Position numbers and translations under genes: made by a program. Shown piece by piece: positions 6,163-14,401 of a stretch of DNA of 28,246 nt. The notes beneath the pieces were generated by a model. It was not told the DNA's origin. It saw only the letters and a list, made by a program, of their open reading frames with translations, and did not search any database. Source of the stretch: SURF-25 sp040754255. GTDB lineage: Bacteria > Omnitrophota > Gorgyraeia > Gygaellales > Profunditerraquicolaceae. Positions within the stretch are counted from its first letter, which is position 1, and each line of letters opens with the position of its first letter. Location: positions 1-28,246 of the forward strand of contig JBFMDA010000017.1 of assembly GCA_040754255.1 (NCBI GenBank). The letters are read 5' to 3'.

Positions 6163-7170
6163 ATGAACAGGAAAGCGCAGATAGCCCCATTTATACTGGT
6201 TGTGGCAGTGGTGTTGATGCTCGCTATTGTCGCCACCGCCCTTATCGGCGAATCTACGTTTACGCGCGTGCGGCTTGCTAATACTGCGGACGGTGCGTTA
6301 ATCACTGCCGGCTCCAATTTTTGTAAGAGCCTTAACCAGCTAAGAAAAATCAACAAACAGCTGTTTTTGAATTATCTCTCTTTACAGACAACCCTTTTGG
6401 CGCACGGGGTATGGTCCAATAAATTTGAGCCCCTTGCTGTTGCCGTACTCCCCATTAATAACAGCAGAAAGCTTTTTGATTTTGCGAAGGATGAGATTGC
6501 CAGTAAGATGCCTAAGGAATTGCGGGTAAGCATCTATGAAGCTATCCTTGCCGCTGGCCTGGTTGATGAGCCTACGCCTTTTCTAAAGAACGAAGTGATA
6601 GTTGACCCTATTTCCGGTGAGACCAAAGGTTTGGATTACAACCAATACATTGCCAGGATGTCCAGCGAAGGTACCCAGTTTTCCCGCTCCTTCCGGGACT
6701 ATAAGGTAGCTCACAGCAGCAATTGGTTTAATAATAATATCATTTCTTATTCTTTTGATAAATTTTTGCGCTGGAATATCAACAACATTACCGGTGAAAG
6801 CACCATAGCCAATCCCGGCGCGATCAATCCAGGAGAGCCTTTGGCAGGATACCAGTCGTTTGTCAGGGTACAGTTATTGGATATGCCGGCAAACGTAGAT
6901 ATCCAGCCGCAGGTAATGGTTATGTTATTTCTTTGGTATTGCCCTACGCCTTGGGGGGGGATAGTGTTACCCGGTTTTTGCCCGCATCCGTGGGCATGGA
7001 TACGCAGGATTTCTTTCGGCAATAACAATACATTTGGGGCTAATGTAAGCAAGAGAGTAGTCGGCGCAAATGTCCCTTTTGTCGGCCGTGACGCCACTAT
7101 AACCCATACCAGCCGCGTAAGGATTGCAGGCAATGTATGGCAGGGGTATGATGTGCGTTTACAGGAGTAA
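6163..7170 (+). CDS. TadG-like pilus-assembly protein (335 aa)
   Basis: ATG 6163 follows AGAGGAAGAGG. The N-terminus NRKAQIAPFILVVAVVLMLAI, with a following segment RVRLANTADGALITAGS, resembles the TadE/G-like N-terminal domain of Flp pilus-assembly proteins: a single membrane helix, then an amphipathic helix with an Asn-Ala-Asp turn. The residue before the predicted cut is Ala, as in pilin 5, and there is no Glu at position 5, so it may be a membrane-anchored assembly factor rather than a processed pilin. The extracytoplasmic part of about 300 residues shows no von Willebrand MIDAS motif, so it is shorter and simpler than classic TadG. It sits in the operon just before the secreted protein at 7174. 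Confidence 0.6.
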   Translation: MNRKAQIAPFILVVAVVLMLAIVATALIGESTFTRVRLANTADGALITAGSNFCKSLNQLRKINKQLFLNYLSLQTTLLAHGVWSNKFEPLAVAVLPINNSRKLFDFAKDEIASKMPKELRVSIYEAILAAGLVDEPTPFLKNEVIVDPISGETKGLDYNQYIARMSSEGTQFSRSFRDYKVAHSSNWFNNNIISYSFDKFLRWNINNITGESTIANPGAINPGEPLAGYQSFVRVQLLDMPANVDIQPQVMVMLFLWYCPTPWGGIVLPGFCPHPWAWIRRISFGNNNTFGANVSKRVVGANVPFVGRDATITHTSRVRIAGNVWQGYDVRLQE

Positions 7171-7173
7171 GCA

Positions 7174-8031
7174 ATGAAAAGGGCGAGCGAGAAAATAAGA
7201 TTATTTTCTATGGCAAAATACCGGGCATGGGTTTTTGTCATTGTCACCTGCCTTGTATGTGCGCAATACGGTTTTGCGATGGATGAGGCGCTTTGGAATT
7301 TACCGGCTCCCGCTAATACCAAAGTCATCTGGCAGGATAAGCCCCTTGAGTTTAACGGCGTTTCAGCGCCAAGTATACGCCTGCGCTCGGAACTTTCGGC
7401 AGAGGAGATTTATAATTTCTACAAAGAAATATTATCGCAGCGTAAATGGGTACTTTCGGATTTTAAAGACGCCCAGAAGAATACCTACACGTTTGTAAAA
7501 GACTCAGAATTCATTTATCTGGCGATTTTTGAGTATCCTCAAGAGGAGGCGCGAGACATATACCTGGTAAAAAGCTCGGCAAATTTATCATTTTGCTACA
7601 CGCTTAAAGACCAGGTGTTTCAGAAAGAGGTGGGCGAGGATTTGCCGGGAAAAGACATCCCGGGGCTATTGCGTTATCCGGGCAGCAAGCGCAAGGTTGA
7701 TTTCGCAGTACCGGGCGAAGGGAAATTCTTGATGTATGAAGCGGATGCGCAACCTCAAGAGATAGCCCAGTTTTTCCGGCGCACCCTTAAGCCTGGGGGC
7801 TGGATAGAGGAGCGGCAATTTACCGAGGAGTCCGTAGCTAACCTGCCGCAGGATTTAAAGACAAAAGTTGCAGTGCTTATTTTCCATAGAGGGGATGAGT
7901 CTTTGGTGATCAATATTACCAATGCACTAGAGAAGCCGGATTTGAAGGAGAAGTTTTCCAAGCGCAGCCTTATCCTGATCTGTAAGAACCCAGAGCAGAT
8001 TGCGGTTACTGCAGAAGGAGGAACGCAATAA
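7174..8031 (+). CDS. secreted protein with two similar halves (285 aa)
   Basis: ATG 7174 follows ACAGGAG, three bases after the previous stop, and the stop overlaps the tadB-like start (TAATG), so it is firmly in the operon. A basic N-terminus leads into a hydrophobic segment (AWVFVIVTCLVCAQYGFA) ending in a likely signal-peptidase site near residue 35. The remainder appears to be an internal duplication. Each half has a strand pattern, then a helix with AEEIYNFYKEILSQRKW (first half) or PQEIAQFFRRTLKPGGW (second half), then strands. I do not recognise the family. Placement between pilin-type genes and tadBC suggests a periplasmic accessory to pilus assembly, but this rests on context only. 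Confidence 0.6.
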   Translation: MKRASEKIRLFSMAKYRAWVFVIVTCLVCAQYGFAMDEALWNLPAPANTKVIWQDKPLEFNGVSAPSIRLRSELSAEEIYNFYKEILSQRKWVLSDFKDAQKNTYTFVKDSEFIYLAIFEYPQEEARDIYLVKSSANLSFCYTLKDQVFQKEVGEDLPGKDIPGLLRYPGSKRKVDFAVPGEGKFLMYEADAQPQEIAQFFRRTLKPGGWIEERQFTEESVANLPQDLKTKVAVLIFHRGDESLVINITNALEKPDLKEKFSKRSLILICKNPEQIAVTAEGGTQ

Positions 8032-8888
8032 TGTTTCTTCTGACTATTATTTTGCCTGCGAGTGCCACGTTTCTGGTATACCTGTCCCTGGTCAGCCTGA
8101 TCCAGGAGAGGGCAAAGGCTGTGCCTGCGGTAGAGGGCAGCCGGCAGGATAAGAGCATCGTGACAAAGCTAAGGGCGCTGCTTGCGCACCGGGGACTACA
8201 GCAGACAACTAATTTATATTTTGTGCTTCCCCCGTTGTTTGCCATACTGGGCGCAGTGGTATTCAAATCGTTTATCTTTTTTGTGCTCGGTGCAGGGTTC
8301 GGTTTATTCGTCCCTAATTTGATGGTGCAGATGCAGGAAAGAAACCGAAGGAGTAAATTTAACAACCAGATCCTTGACAGCATCATGATTTTGTCTTCTT
8401 CTTTAAAAGGAGGGCTCTCGCTTTTACAGTCCTTGGAGGTCCTGGTAGAAGAGATGCCTGCGCCGATGAGCCAGGAGATGGGCTTGGTGGTAAGGGAGAA
8501 CAAGATGGGCGTGACATTAGAAGAAAGCCTTAAGCATTTGATGGAGAGGATGAAAATGGAAGAGCTGGGCCTGGTCGTGAATTCCATACTTGTTGCCCGG
8601 GAAACCGGCGGTGACCTGACCAAGGTCTTAAGCCGGCTTTCTACCACTATCAGGGATAACCGCAAGCTCAAAGACAGCATCAAGACTCTGACCATGCAGG
8701 GGAGAATGCAAGGTATCATCATGTCCTTTTTGCCGTTTTTATTCATTTGGTGGGTATTATCTTTTAACAAAGGGCATTTCGATATTATGTTAAAAAGCGA
8801 ACTTGGCAGGATGCTTTTGTTTATTGCGGCGATTTTACAGACAGTCGGTATGGTGCTGATCAAGAAGTTCAGCACCATAAACGTGTAA
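8031..8888 (+). CDS. tadB: TadB-like inner-membrane platform protein
   Basis: The start overlaps the previous stop (TAATG) and has AAGGAGG upstream. The 285 residues show the layout of a T2SS-F-type platform protein: an N-terminal membrane segment, a double hydrophobic stretch at about 62-97, a cytoplasmic helical domain with the typical ILDSIMILSSSLKGGLSLLQSLE and LGLVVNSILVARETGGDL patterns, and two C-terminal membrane helices. In Tad systems TadB and TadC form the membrane base that couples the ATPase to pilus assembly. The length matches the family, and the next gene encodes the TadC partner. I assign B rather than C by order and by the two-segment N-terminus. Confidence 0.85.
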   Translation: MFLLTIILPASATFLVYLSLVSLIQERAKAVPAVEGSRQDKSIVTKLRALLAHRGLQQTTNLYFVLPPLFAILGAVVFKSFIFFVLGAGFGLFVPNLMVQMQERNRRSKFNNQILDSIMILSSSLKGGLSLLQSLEVLVEEMPAPMSQEMGLVVRENKMGVTLEESLKHLMERMKMEELGLVVNSILVARETGGDLTKVLSRLSTTIRDNRKLKDSIKTLTMQGRMQGIIMSFLPFLFIWWVLSFNKGHFDIMLKSELGRMLLFIAAILQTVGMVLIKKFSTINV

Positions 8889-8899
8889 GGGGAGTACCC

Positions 8900-9778
8900 A
8901 TGATACCTTATATTTATTTTTTCCTGATGGCAGGGTTTACGCTTATCCTCATTGGGGTAGTGGGGTCTCCTAAGTTCCGCTTTAGGCGGCGCATCCGGCT
9001 TATCCAGGATACTACGCAGACCAAGCGGGTAAAAAGGCTGCACATCCTGGCCCTTATATTTCCTTTCAGCAAGGCGCTGCTTGAGAAGCTTAAATTAGAG
9101 GAAAAAATCAAGAGAAGGCTGGATGCTGCCCATGTAAAACTCACCGCAGCCGAGTTTTTTAATATTAAACTCCTCTTTGTAGCTGCGCTGACAATAGGGA
9201 CTTTGGTTGCGTTCGGCGGTTCTCCCAATGCCCCGTCATTGCTGATAGTGGCATTCGGGTTAGGGTATCTTATCCCCGACATGTTCCTCAATCAGAAGAT
9301 TGGTCAACGAAAGAAGACAATTGCGCGGCTCCTTCCTGAAACTGTAGACTTATTGGGATTGTGCGTTGAAGGAGGCCTGGATTTTACCAGCGCAGTAAAG
9401 TGGATTATCGAGAAGACTACTACCAATCCTATGGTTGAAGAATTGGCGTTTGTCCTGGAAGAGATCAAATGGGGCAAGCCCCGCACCCAGGCGCTAAGGG
9501 ATATGGCAAAAAGGCTTAATGTCCCGGAGGTGAGTTCTTTTGTGCAGACGCTGGTGCAGGCAGAGAGGATGGGTACTCCTGTGGGCGAGGCATTCGGGAT
9601 ACTCTCTGAAGATACGCGTATGCAGCGTTTTCATCAAGGAGAGCGTTTTGCCATGCAGGCGCCCATCAAGATACTCGTCCCTTTGATTTTCTGTATATTG
9701 CCGGTAATTGGGATTGTAATCGGAGGCCCGATATTCCTGCAATTTATGCAGGGTAATATGTTAGGAGGCCTGGGATAA
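8900..9778 (+). CDS. tadC: TadC-like inner-membrane platform protein
   Basis: ATG 8900 follows AAGGGGAG, 11 bases after tadB. The 292-residue product has an N-terminal membrane helix, a basic cytoplasmic linker, two hydrophobic helices around 88-130, and a T2SS-F domain with LLPETVDLLGLCVEGGLDFTSAV and SSFVQTLVQAERMGTPVGEAF. A hydrophobic C-terminal segment closes it. The RLLPETVDLL and GLDFTSA patterns are typical of TadC. It would pair with TadB as the pilus platform. The next gene starts two bases after the stop, so the 1402-residue protein is co-transcribed with the pilus machine. Confidence 0.87.
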   Translation: MIPYIYFFLMAGFTLILIGVVGSPKFRFRRRIRLIQDTTQTKRVKRLHILALIFPFSKALLEKLKLEEKIKRRLDAAHVKLTAAEFFNIKLLFVAALTIGTLVAFGGSPNAPSLLIVAFGLGYLIPDMFLNQKIGQRKKTIARLLPETVDLLGLCVEGGLDFTSAVKWIIEKTTTNPMVEELAFVLEEIKWGKPRTQALRDMAKRLNVPEVSSFVQTLVQAERMGTPVGEAFGILSEDTRMQRFHQGERFAMQAPIKILVPLIFCILPVIGIVIGGPIFLQFMQGNMLGGLG

Positions 9779-9779
9779 A

Positions 9780-12700
9780 ATGACTAGGGATGTAAGAAAA
9801 CACAAATGTACTAAAATAATAGCGCTCCTGCTCATTGCGTTATTCAGCACCCAGCAGATTGCCTGGGCAAAAGTCACCGATTTAAAAGACGACGGAAGCC
9901 TTGGCATTGACGACGTTCTGATTTCGGTTATCACCGGATATCTTGCAGGTAAGAGCATTGGCGCCAACCAGTCATTAATCAAAACATTTGTCACGACCTA
10001 CGGCATCCCTAAGGTCGCAGGTTGGATCGTCGACCAATTGCATATAAAGAATAAAATCCTTGCGTCAGCAGCGAGAATGGCTATCTCGATGGCGATTAAT
10101 GCCGGCCTTGACGCAGCAGGAAAAGCAGTGGGAAAGGCGGCAGGAGGCGGCTCGGACACCAGCTCAGGAAGCGGCTCAGAGTCAAGTAGTGGTTCTGGCG
10201 GTGGTGCTGGCACAGAAGGAGAAGCAGCAGCAAATACCGGGACAGGGGCAGGTGCGACTTCAGGGCCTGAGGGCGCAGGAGCAGCAAGTGCCGGTACAGC
10301 AGCTGCCGGAGCAGCAGCTTCTTCAGGCACTGCCGGTGCAGGTGCGAATGTAGGCGGCTCTGCAGCAGCCGCTGCAGGAGCTGAGGCGCCTAAGGGTCTG
10401 GCAAGAGGCATAAGCTTTGGGGCAAGGCTTAAGTCGTTCTTTACCGGCGGCTTTTCAAAAGGTGCTGCCAGCGCATCTAAATCAGGATTATGGAATTCAT
10501 TAAGCAATGCGATCGGAAAGGCTATTCAGGCAGCTGCAAGGGCTGTAGTAAAGGGATTATGGGCAGGCCTTAAAGCGCCGTTTACGGCAAGTTTCTGGGA
10601 TGCGATAGGCAAAGGCATATCCGCTCCGTTTAAGGGCGGTTTCTGGAGCGCGTTTGGGAAAGGTGTTACGGCTGCAGCCAAAGCGCCGCTTACTGCAAGC
10701 TTCTGGAATACTATCGGCTCAAGCATAGTTACTGCCCTTAAAGCACCCTTTACCTCTGGTTTCTGGAAGGCGGTTTTTGCACCGTTCCACGCGGTGGGCA
10801 GGGCTGTTGGCAGGGCGTGCAAGAATTTCTTTACCAAGAATGTATTGCGGGCAATGTGGCGGGAAGGGCTTAAAGGCGCTGTGTATGGAGCGGCAAAAGA
10901 GGCAATATATGAGGCGCTTGCCAAGACCTCTTTCGGCAAGAAATATAAGAATACCATTGACCTTATCGCGCAGTATTCGGCGATGATAGTGACAAAGGCA
11001 GCAGAGATAGGCTTGAGTAAGCTCGACGGCAATAAGGTCGGGAAAATGCAGGATGGCCAGCTCGTATACGTGGAAGACGAAAAAGTGGCCTCATGGGGTA
11101 AAATGGGTGCCTTCTTCAGGGATCTAAGCCTAAGTACTATACCTAGCGTTGTACAGGCGTATGCTGCGGATAAGGATAAAGCCGAGGTGGGCATCCTTAT
11201 AGGTGCAGGCCTTACCGGTTTAAGCAACATGTTGTTGAAGGCAGCAGACGATGAGTCAAAGGCGCAGGAAAAACGAGATGCGATGATTAATGGGAAACTT
11301 ACCCCAGAGCAACAGAAAGATTTTAACCGGATCTCCGCAGAATTGCCTCAAGAGCAAAGAGAGCTTGATCAGCTTGAAACCGAGCTTAAAGAAGCCAAAA
11401 AACAAGAAGACCAGGAAAGGTACAATAAGCTTCACGAAGACTATACATTAAAGAAGAATGAATTCGAAACAAAGAAAAACCAATACGATGGGTTATATAA
11501 AACCGCGACAGAGCAGATGTCCGACGCAGAAAGAGGGATGCTGGGTGCGTTCGAATCAGAGATAAGCCAGATGCACAAGAGTTATGAAAGGCTCCTTCTT
11601 GAATCGGCGCTTTCAGGCGGTGTTTCTTACGGGCTGCAATGGCTTAGCAGGAAAGCCGACAATCCCGTATACGGAACCATTTTTAATTTTATGGGGAGTT
11701 CTCTGGTAAAAAGCCTGCTTATTTTCTCCGGCTACAACATCTACCGGCACGCGGATGGAGATGAATTGGTAAACTCAAGCGCGGGCCAGGCAAGCGTATA
11801 CGTGATTAAACCGGAAAAGAAAACCGTAGGCAGTTTCTTAAGCCTCTTTGATAACGTACTTACTGAAGATTATGCGAATGTATTTGTGGATATGGCGACC
11901 ATGGGCAGGGGTATTGCGCAATTTGACAAAGAAGGCCGCTCATTAGGCGCGCAATTAGTGAATCCCTACGATATTAATTTTACTGCACGATACAACGAAT
12001 ACGTGCAGGCAGGTTACAAGAATTTCGACCTTTTAGGCATAGTCCCTGTTGATTATGCCAGTTCTCAGCAGCTGCTTAGCAGCATGCACCAGCAGAGCAT
12101 TAAGAATGTGCAGGATTCCCTTTCTGATGCGTTGTACCGCGTCGGCCTTACTTCAGATTCTCCTTTAAACAAAACATATGTGTATACTCACGTAAAGGCA
12201 TATATGAACAAAGCAGTAAGGAAAGAACTACGCGACGCATATGAGGCTTTGGCCAAAGAGTTGGAGGGATTAAAAGGGCAAGGATTAAATGATGAAGCGC
12301 TCAACACGCTTATTGACAGGATACGTGAGTTTAATGAGAAAGAAGGCCATTGGAAAGCATTCTGTGATTATCTAGGCCTTGCCATCGGTAATAGTCCTTA
12401 CGGAGCAGAAAGAATAAAGGGCTTTATTGATGATATTGGCCAACTCAGGGAAGCATTATTTGCAAAGGGAGAGGCACGCACAGAAAAAGAGAATGCCCTT
12501 TTAGCTGCACTGGATAAATATTACCATCGTTTCGTACAACATGAAGTTGCCATGCAGCAGTCTACTATCTATGGGAGGCTTGCGGTGTTAAGGGAGAGTT
12601 ACGGCGACATTACTAACGCGCCGGTTACCGCTGCAGAAAGACAACAGGCAGCCAGTGCACTTATGGATAACGAGCGGATTGCTGTTGCAGCTTCGGAGTA

Positions 12701-13988
12701 TGCAGCCAGGGCTGCGCAAGACTACGCCAAGGAGAATTTATTTGAAGAAGGCAAAATCAGCACTGTCTCCGGAGACGGCGAGCAGAACATAGAACAGGCA
12801 ATTTACGATTTTATCGAAAAAGAGAAACCCGTAGGAGGAAACGGAAGAGCGATCGCGCGCGAGGATATTTCAAAAGAGGACATCAAACACATCACTGCCT
12901 ATCTGCGTAACAGCTACAAAGAAGATTATCTGAATATGGCGCTTAAGGGGATTGATATTTACGAAGACCTAAACGGCAATAGCCGTTGGGTTTTTGGTAT
13001 CGGGCAACTTCCTCCATCCCAACAGCCTGAAGCTACAGCAGTTCCTGCCAGGTCCACGCTTTTTATTATTCAGGTAGGTAGCGGTGTAGGATACGTGCCG
13101 CCGCAAGCAGTATTGGCGGAGTTGGCGCTAAGGGCCTCAGAGCTTATCAAGAGTACCGGTATAAAGGGCCCTGTAGATATACGGATTATTGCCCAAACAG
13201 ACCCCAGAGGATCCGAGGCTTTAAACCAAGAGTTGGTTGAAAAGCGTAAGAAAGCCCTTCAGGCACTTGCAAACAGCATTGCAGAAGCAACAGGCTTGTC
13301 CCAGGAATCAGTTGAAGTCAGCAGCGTGCTTAATAGAGAACCTGTTCCTGGCGCAGACCCCGCAGTCTATGAACAGCAGAGAAGGGGCCAGGTAGCAATA
13401 GCAGCCCAGGGAGTAGGAGAGGGCGAGGTTAACGTAATTAACCTACAGGCTGTCCCTGAGACCACCTATGTTGAATTTACCCCCAAGAAAGGAGAGACAG
13501 TTTCAGGATTTGCTGGTCAGCTCCAAAAGGAGTATTATCCTAATCCGGATGCCCCTCTTGACATTAATAAACAGGTTTCCCGATACATAGTAGAATCAGG
13601 CCAGGCTGAAGACGCCAATAAATTAAGCGAAGGCAAAACGTACCGCGTGCCTGTAGAAAACAACGAAAATTTCACCCTTACAAGCGACCAGACCGTGATT
13701 ATAATCAGCTCAAGCGAGTTAGACTCCCGTTCCCGCACGGAATTGTTAAAAGCGTTATATGAGACTGTGGAGACCAGGGGAGTTGACAAAAACAAGCTTT
13801 ATAAGATTAATTTGGGAGACAGGGCAGTGAATGAAGAAATACAAGCATATCTTCAGTTAAAAGGGGCAAAAACAGAGGTCTCTTCGGATATTCGTGGGAT
13901 CCAGGCTGTAAATGCGGAACAGGTACAAATCAATACAAGAATGGATGCGCCTAAGCCACAGATACCGCGCCCGTTGATAGTTAGGTAA
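9780..13988 (+). CDS. large secreted protein with OmpA-like and LysM-like domains (1402 aa)
   Basis: The gene starts directly after tadC with AGGAGG upstream. Residues 1-30 are a signal peptide (ALLLIALFSTQQIAWA). Then come a helical region, a Gly/Ser/Ala linker at about 117-205, and four near-repeats of KAPFTASFW type at about 262-340. Further hydrophobic Gly-rich helices follow, then a charged coiled coil at about 508-575 and a long alpha-rich middle. Residues about 1090-1205 fit an OmpA/MotB-like fold: a strand with DIRIIAQTDPRG, an NQELVEKRKKALQALA helix, and EQQRRGQVAI at the end. Residues about 1235-1300 (KKGETVSGFA to GKTYRVPV) look LysM-like. Both domain types usually bind peptidoglycan, so the C-terminus may anchor the protein to the wall while the rest reaches outward. 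The function is unknown. The repeated hydrophobic helices could insert into a membrane. It is the last gene before the operon terminator. Confidence 0.75.
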   Translation: MTRDVRKHKCTKIIALLLIALFSTQQIAWAKVTDLKDDGSLGIDDVLISVITGYLAGKSIGANQSLIKTFVTTYGIPKVAGWIVDQLHIKNKILASAARMAISMAINAGLDAAGKAVGKAAGGGSDTSSGSGSESSSGSGGGAGTEGEAAANTGTGAGATSGPEGAGAASAGTAAAGAAASSGTAGAGANVGGSAAAAAGAEAPKGLARGISFGARLKSFFTGGFSKGAASASKSGLWNSLSNAIGKAIQAAARAVVKGLWAGLKAPFTASFWDAIGKGISAPFKGGFWSAFGKGVTAAAKAPLTASFWNTIGSSIVTALKAPFTSGFWKAVFAPFHAVGRAVGRACKNFFTKNVLRAMWREGLKGAVYGAAKEAIYEALAKTSFGKKYKNTIDLIAQYSAMIVTKAAEIGLSKLDGNKVGKMQDGQLVYVEDEKVASWGKMGAFFRDLSLSTIPSVVQAYAADKDKAEVGILIGAGLTGLSNMLLKAADDESKAQEKRDAMINGKLTPEQQKDFNRISAELPQEQRELDQLETELKEAKKQEDQERYNKLHEDYTLKKNEFETKKNQYDGLYKTATEQMSDAERGMLGAFESEISQMHKSYERLLLESALSGGVSYGLQWLSRKADNPVYGTIFNFMGSSLVKSLLIFSGYNIYRHADGDELVNSSAGQASVYVIKPEKKTVGSFLSLFDNVLTEDYANVFVDMATMGRGIAQFDKEGRSLGAQLVNPYDINFTARYNEYVQAGYKNFDLLGIVPVDYASSQQLLSSMHQQSIKNVQDSLSDALYRVGLTSDSPLNKTYVYTHVKAYMNKAVRKELRDAYEALAKELEGLKGQGLNDEALNTLIDRIREFNEKEGHWKAFCDYLGLAIGNSPYGAERIKGFIDDIGQLREALFAKGEARTEKENALLAALDKYYHRFVQHEVAMQQSTIYGRLAVLRESYGDITNAPVTAAERQQAASALMDNERIAVAASEYAARAAQDYAKENLFEEGKISTVSGDGEQNIEQAIYDFIEKEKPVGGNGRAIAREDISKEDIKHITAYLRNSYKEDYLNMALKGIDIYEDLNGNSRWVFGIGQLPPSQQPEATAVPARSTLFIIQVGSGVGYVPPQAVLAELALRASELIKSTGIKGPVDIRIIAQTDPRGSEALNQELVEKRKKALQALANSIAEATGLSQESVEVSSVLNREPVPGADPAVYEQQRRGQVAIAAQGVGEGEVNVINLQAVPETTYVEFTPKKGETVSGFAGQLQKEYYPNPDAPLDINKQVSRYIVESGQAEDANKLSEGKTYRVPVENNENFTLTSDQTVIIISSSELDSRSRTELLKALYETVETRGVDKNKLYKINLGDRAVNEEIQAYLQLKGAKTEVSSDIRGIQAVNAEQVQINTRMDAPKPQIPRPLIVR
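10569..10790 (+). repeat. four KAPFTASFW-type coding repeats
   Basis: TTCTGG (Phe-Trp) recurs at 10593, 10641, 10701 and 10761, that is at 16, 20 and 20 codon spacing. It comes each time after an APF or APL motif and a Gly/Ser-Ala pair (FTASFW, FKGGFW, LTASFW, FTSGFW). Each unit continues into an amphipathic helix with IGKGI or FGKGV. The repeats lie in the N-terminal third of the 1402-residue protein, after its Gly/Ser/Ala linker. Confidence 0.75.
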
Positions 13989-13993
13989 AACGA

Positions 13994-14144
13994 GAACAAA
14001 AATGTCCAATCTGGATAAGAGGTATTTGATCAATAAGCAAACAGAATAAATTCGCTCATATTGAAATATGGCAAGAAAAACCTAGTTTTGGCAGCTAAAT
14101 ATACTAATGATTAAGACAAATTTATATTCGTAAATGTCCAAACT
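13994..14144. repeat. AT-rich repeat bounded by AAATGTCCAAACT, copy B
   Basis: AAATGTCCAATCT (one mismatch) at 14000-14012 and TATTC-GT-AAATGTCCAAACT at 14125-14144 enclose AT-rich DNA of about the same length as copy A at 304-447 (boundary words 132 and 124 bases apart). Internal similarity includes TTTGATCAATAAGC here against TTTGATAATAAGC in copy A, each a similar distance after the first word. No coding sequence follows. It is probably a degenerate solo copy of the same mobile-element end, inserted just after the operon's last stop codon. Confidence 0.5.
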
Positions 14145-14174
14145 AGGCTAAAGGTTAATCTCTGTAGGCAAAAG

Positions 14175-14226
14175 GAAGGGGCCTAAAAAAGCGGTCCCGT
14201 GGGCAAAATATTGCTAGGGCCCCTTC
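14175..14226 (+). other. long GC-rich hairpin after the pilus operon
   Basis: GAAGGGGCC at 14175-14183 pairs perfectly with GGCCCCTTC at 14218-14226. The 34-base loop contains GGTCCCGTGGGC, which could form an alternative inner stem with GGGCC. No T-run follows, so it is not a plain intrinsic terminator. It could be a 3'-end stabilising structure, the end of a mobile element, or a small structured RNA. The rest of 14145-14314 is AT-rich with nothing else I can name. Confidence 0.5.
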
Positions 14227-14314
14227 TCGAATAAATAGATTTAATTGTTATTTTTGTGGTAAATTTCAAAAGTGCTGATACGCTATTTAAATATATTATT
14301 AATGTTAAGAAACT

Positions 14315-14350
14315 AAAGAGAACGTAGCTGAAAACGTTCTCTTTTTATTT
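14315..14350 (+). terminator. intrinsic terminator of the pilus operon
   Basis: AAAGAGAACGT at 14315-14325 pairs with ACGTTCTCTTT at 14334-14344 around an eight-base loop, followed by TTTTTATTTT. The stem is perfect. It lies 327 bases after the stop of the 1402-residue gene and 12 bases before the next promoter, so it separates the two transcription units. Confidence 0.9.
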
Positions 14351-14361
14351 TCTGCAACCCC

Positions 14362-14389
14362 TTGACATCATTATATAATATGTTATAAT
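14362..14389 (+). promoter_or_regulatory. consensus promoter of the giant gene
   Basis: TTGACA at 14362-14367 and TATAAT at 14384-14389 are exact consensus hexamers with a 16-base spacer. TG at 14381-14382 gives an extended -10. Transcription would start near 14396, directly ahead of the riboswitch. Such a strong promoter fits a gene whose output is set mainly by the downstream riboswitch. Confidence 0.92.
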
Positions 14390-14401
14390 TTAAGCGCAAA
14401 A

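Noticed and set aside
7235..7498. Plus-strand frame of 87 codons overlapping the gene at 7174
   Set aside because: Out of frame with the signal-peptide gene, Arg-rich with no domain and no ribosome site.
8006..9043. Long minus-strand open frame (345 codons) opposite the tadB and tadC genes
   Set aside because: It lies fully antisense to two well-supported genes with ribosome sites, has a low-complexity Ser/Leu-rich product and no recognisable domain.
9998..10507. Minus-strand frame with an Ala/Pro-rich product
   Set aside because: It is the mirror of the Gly/Ser/Ala-rich linker of the 1402-residue gene; biased composition keeps the antisense frame open.
14002..14049. Short frame MSNLDKRYL... 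after the pilus operon
   Set aside because: Only 15 codons with no ribosome site, and its start falls inside the AAATGTCCAAACT-type repeat.
304..14144. Recurring AAATGTCCAAACT considered as a CRISPR repeat
   Set aside because: Only four copies in two distant pairs, spaced over 120 bases apart, with related rather than unique DNA between them; no cas genes.
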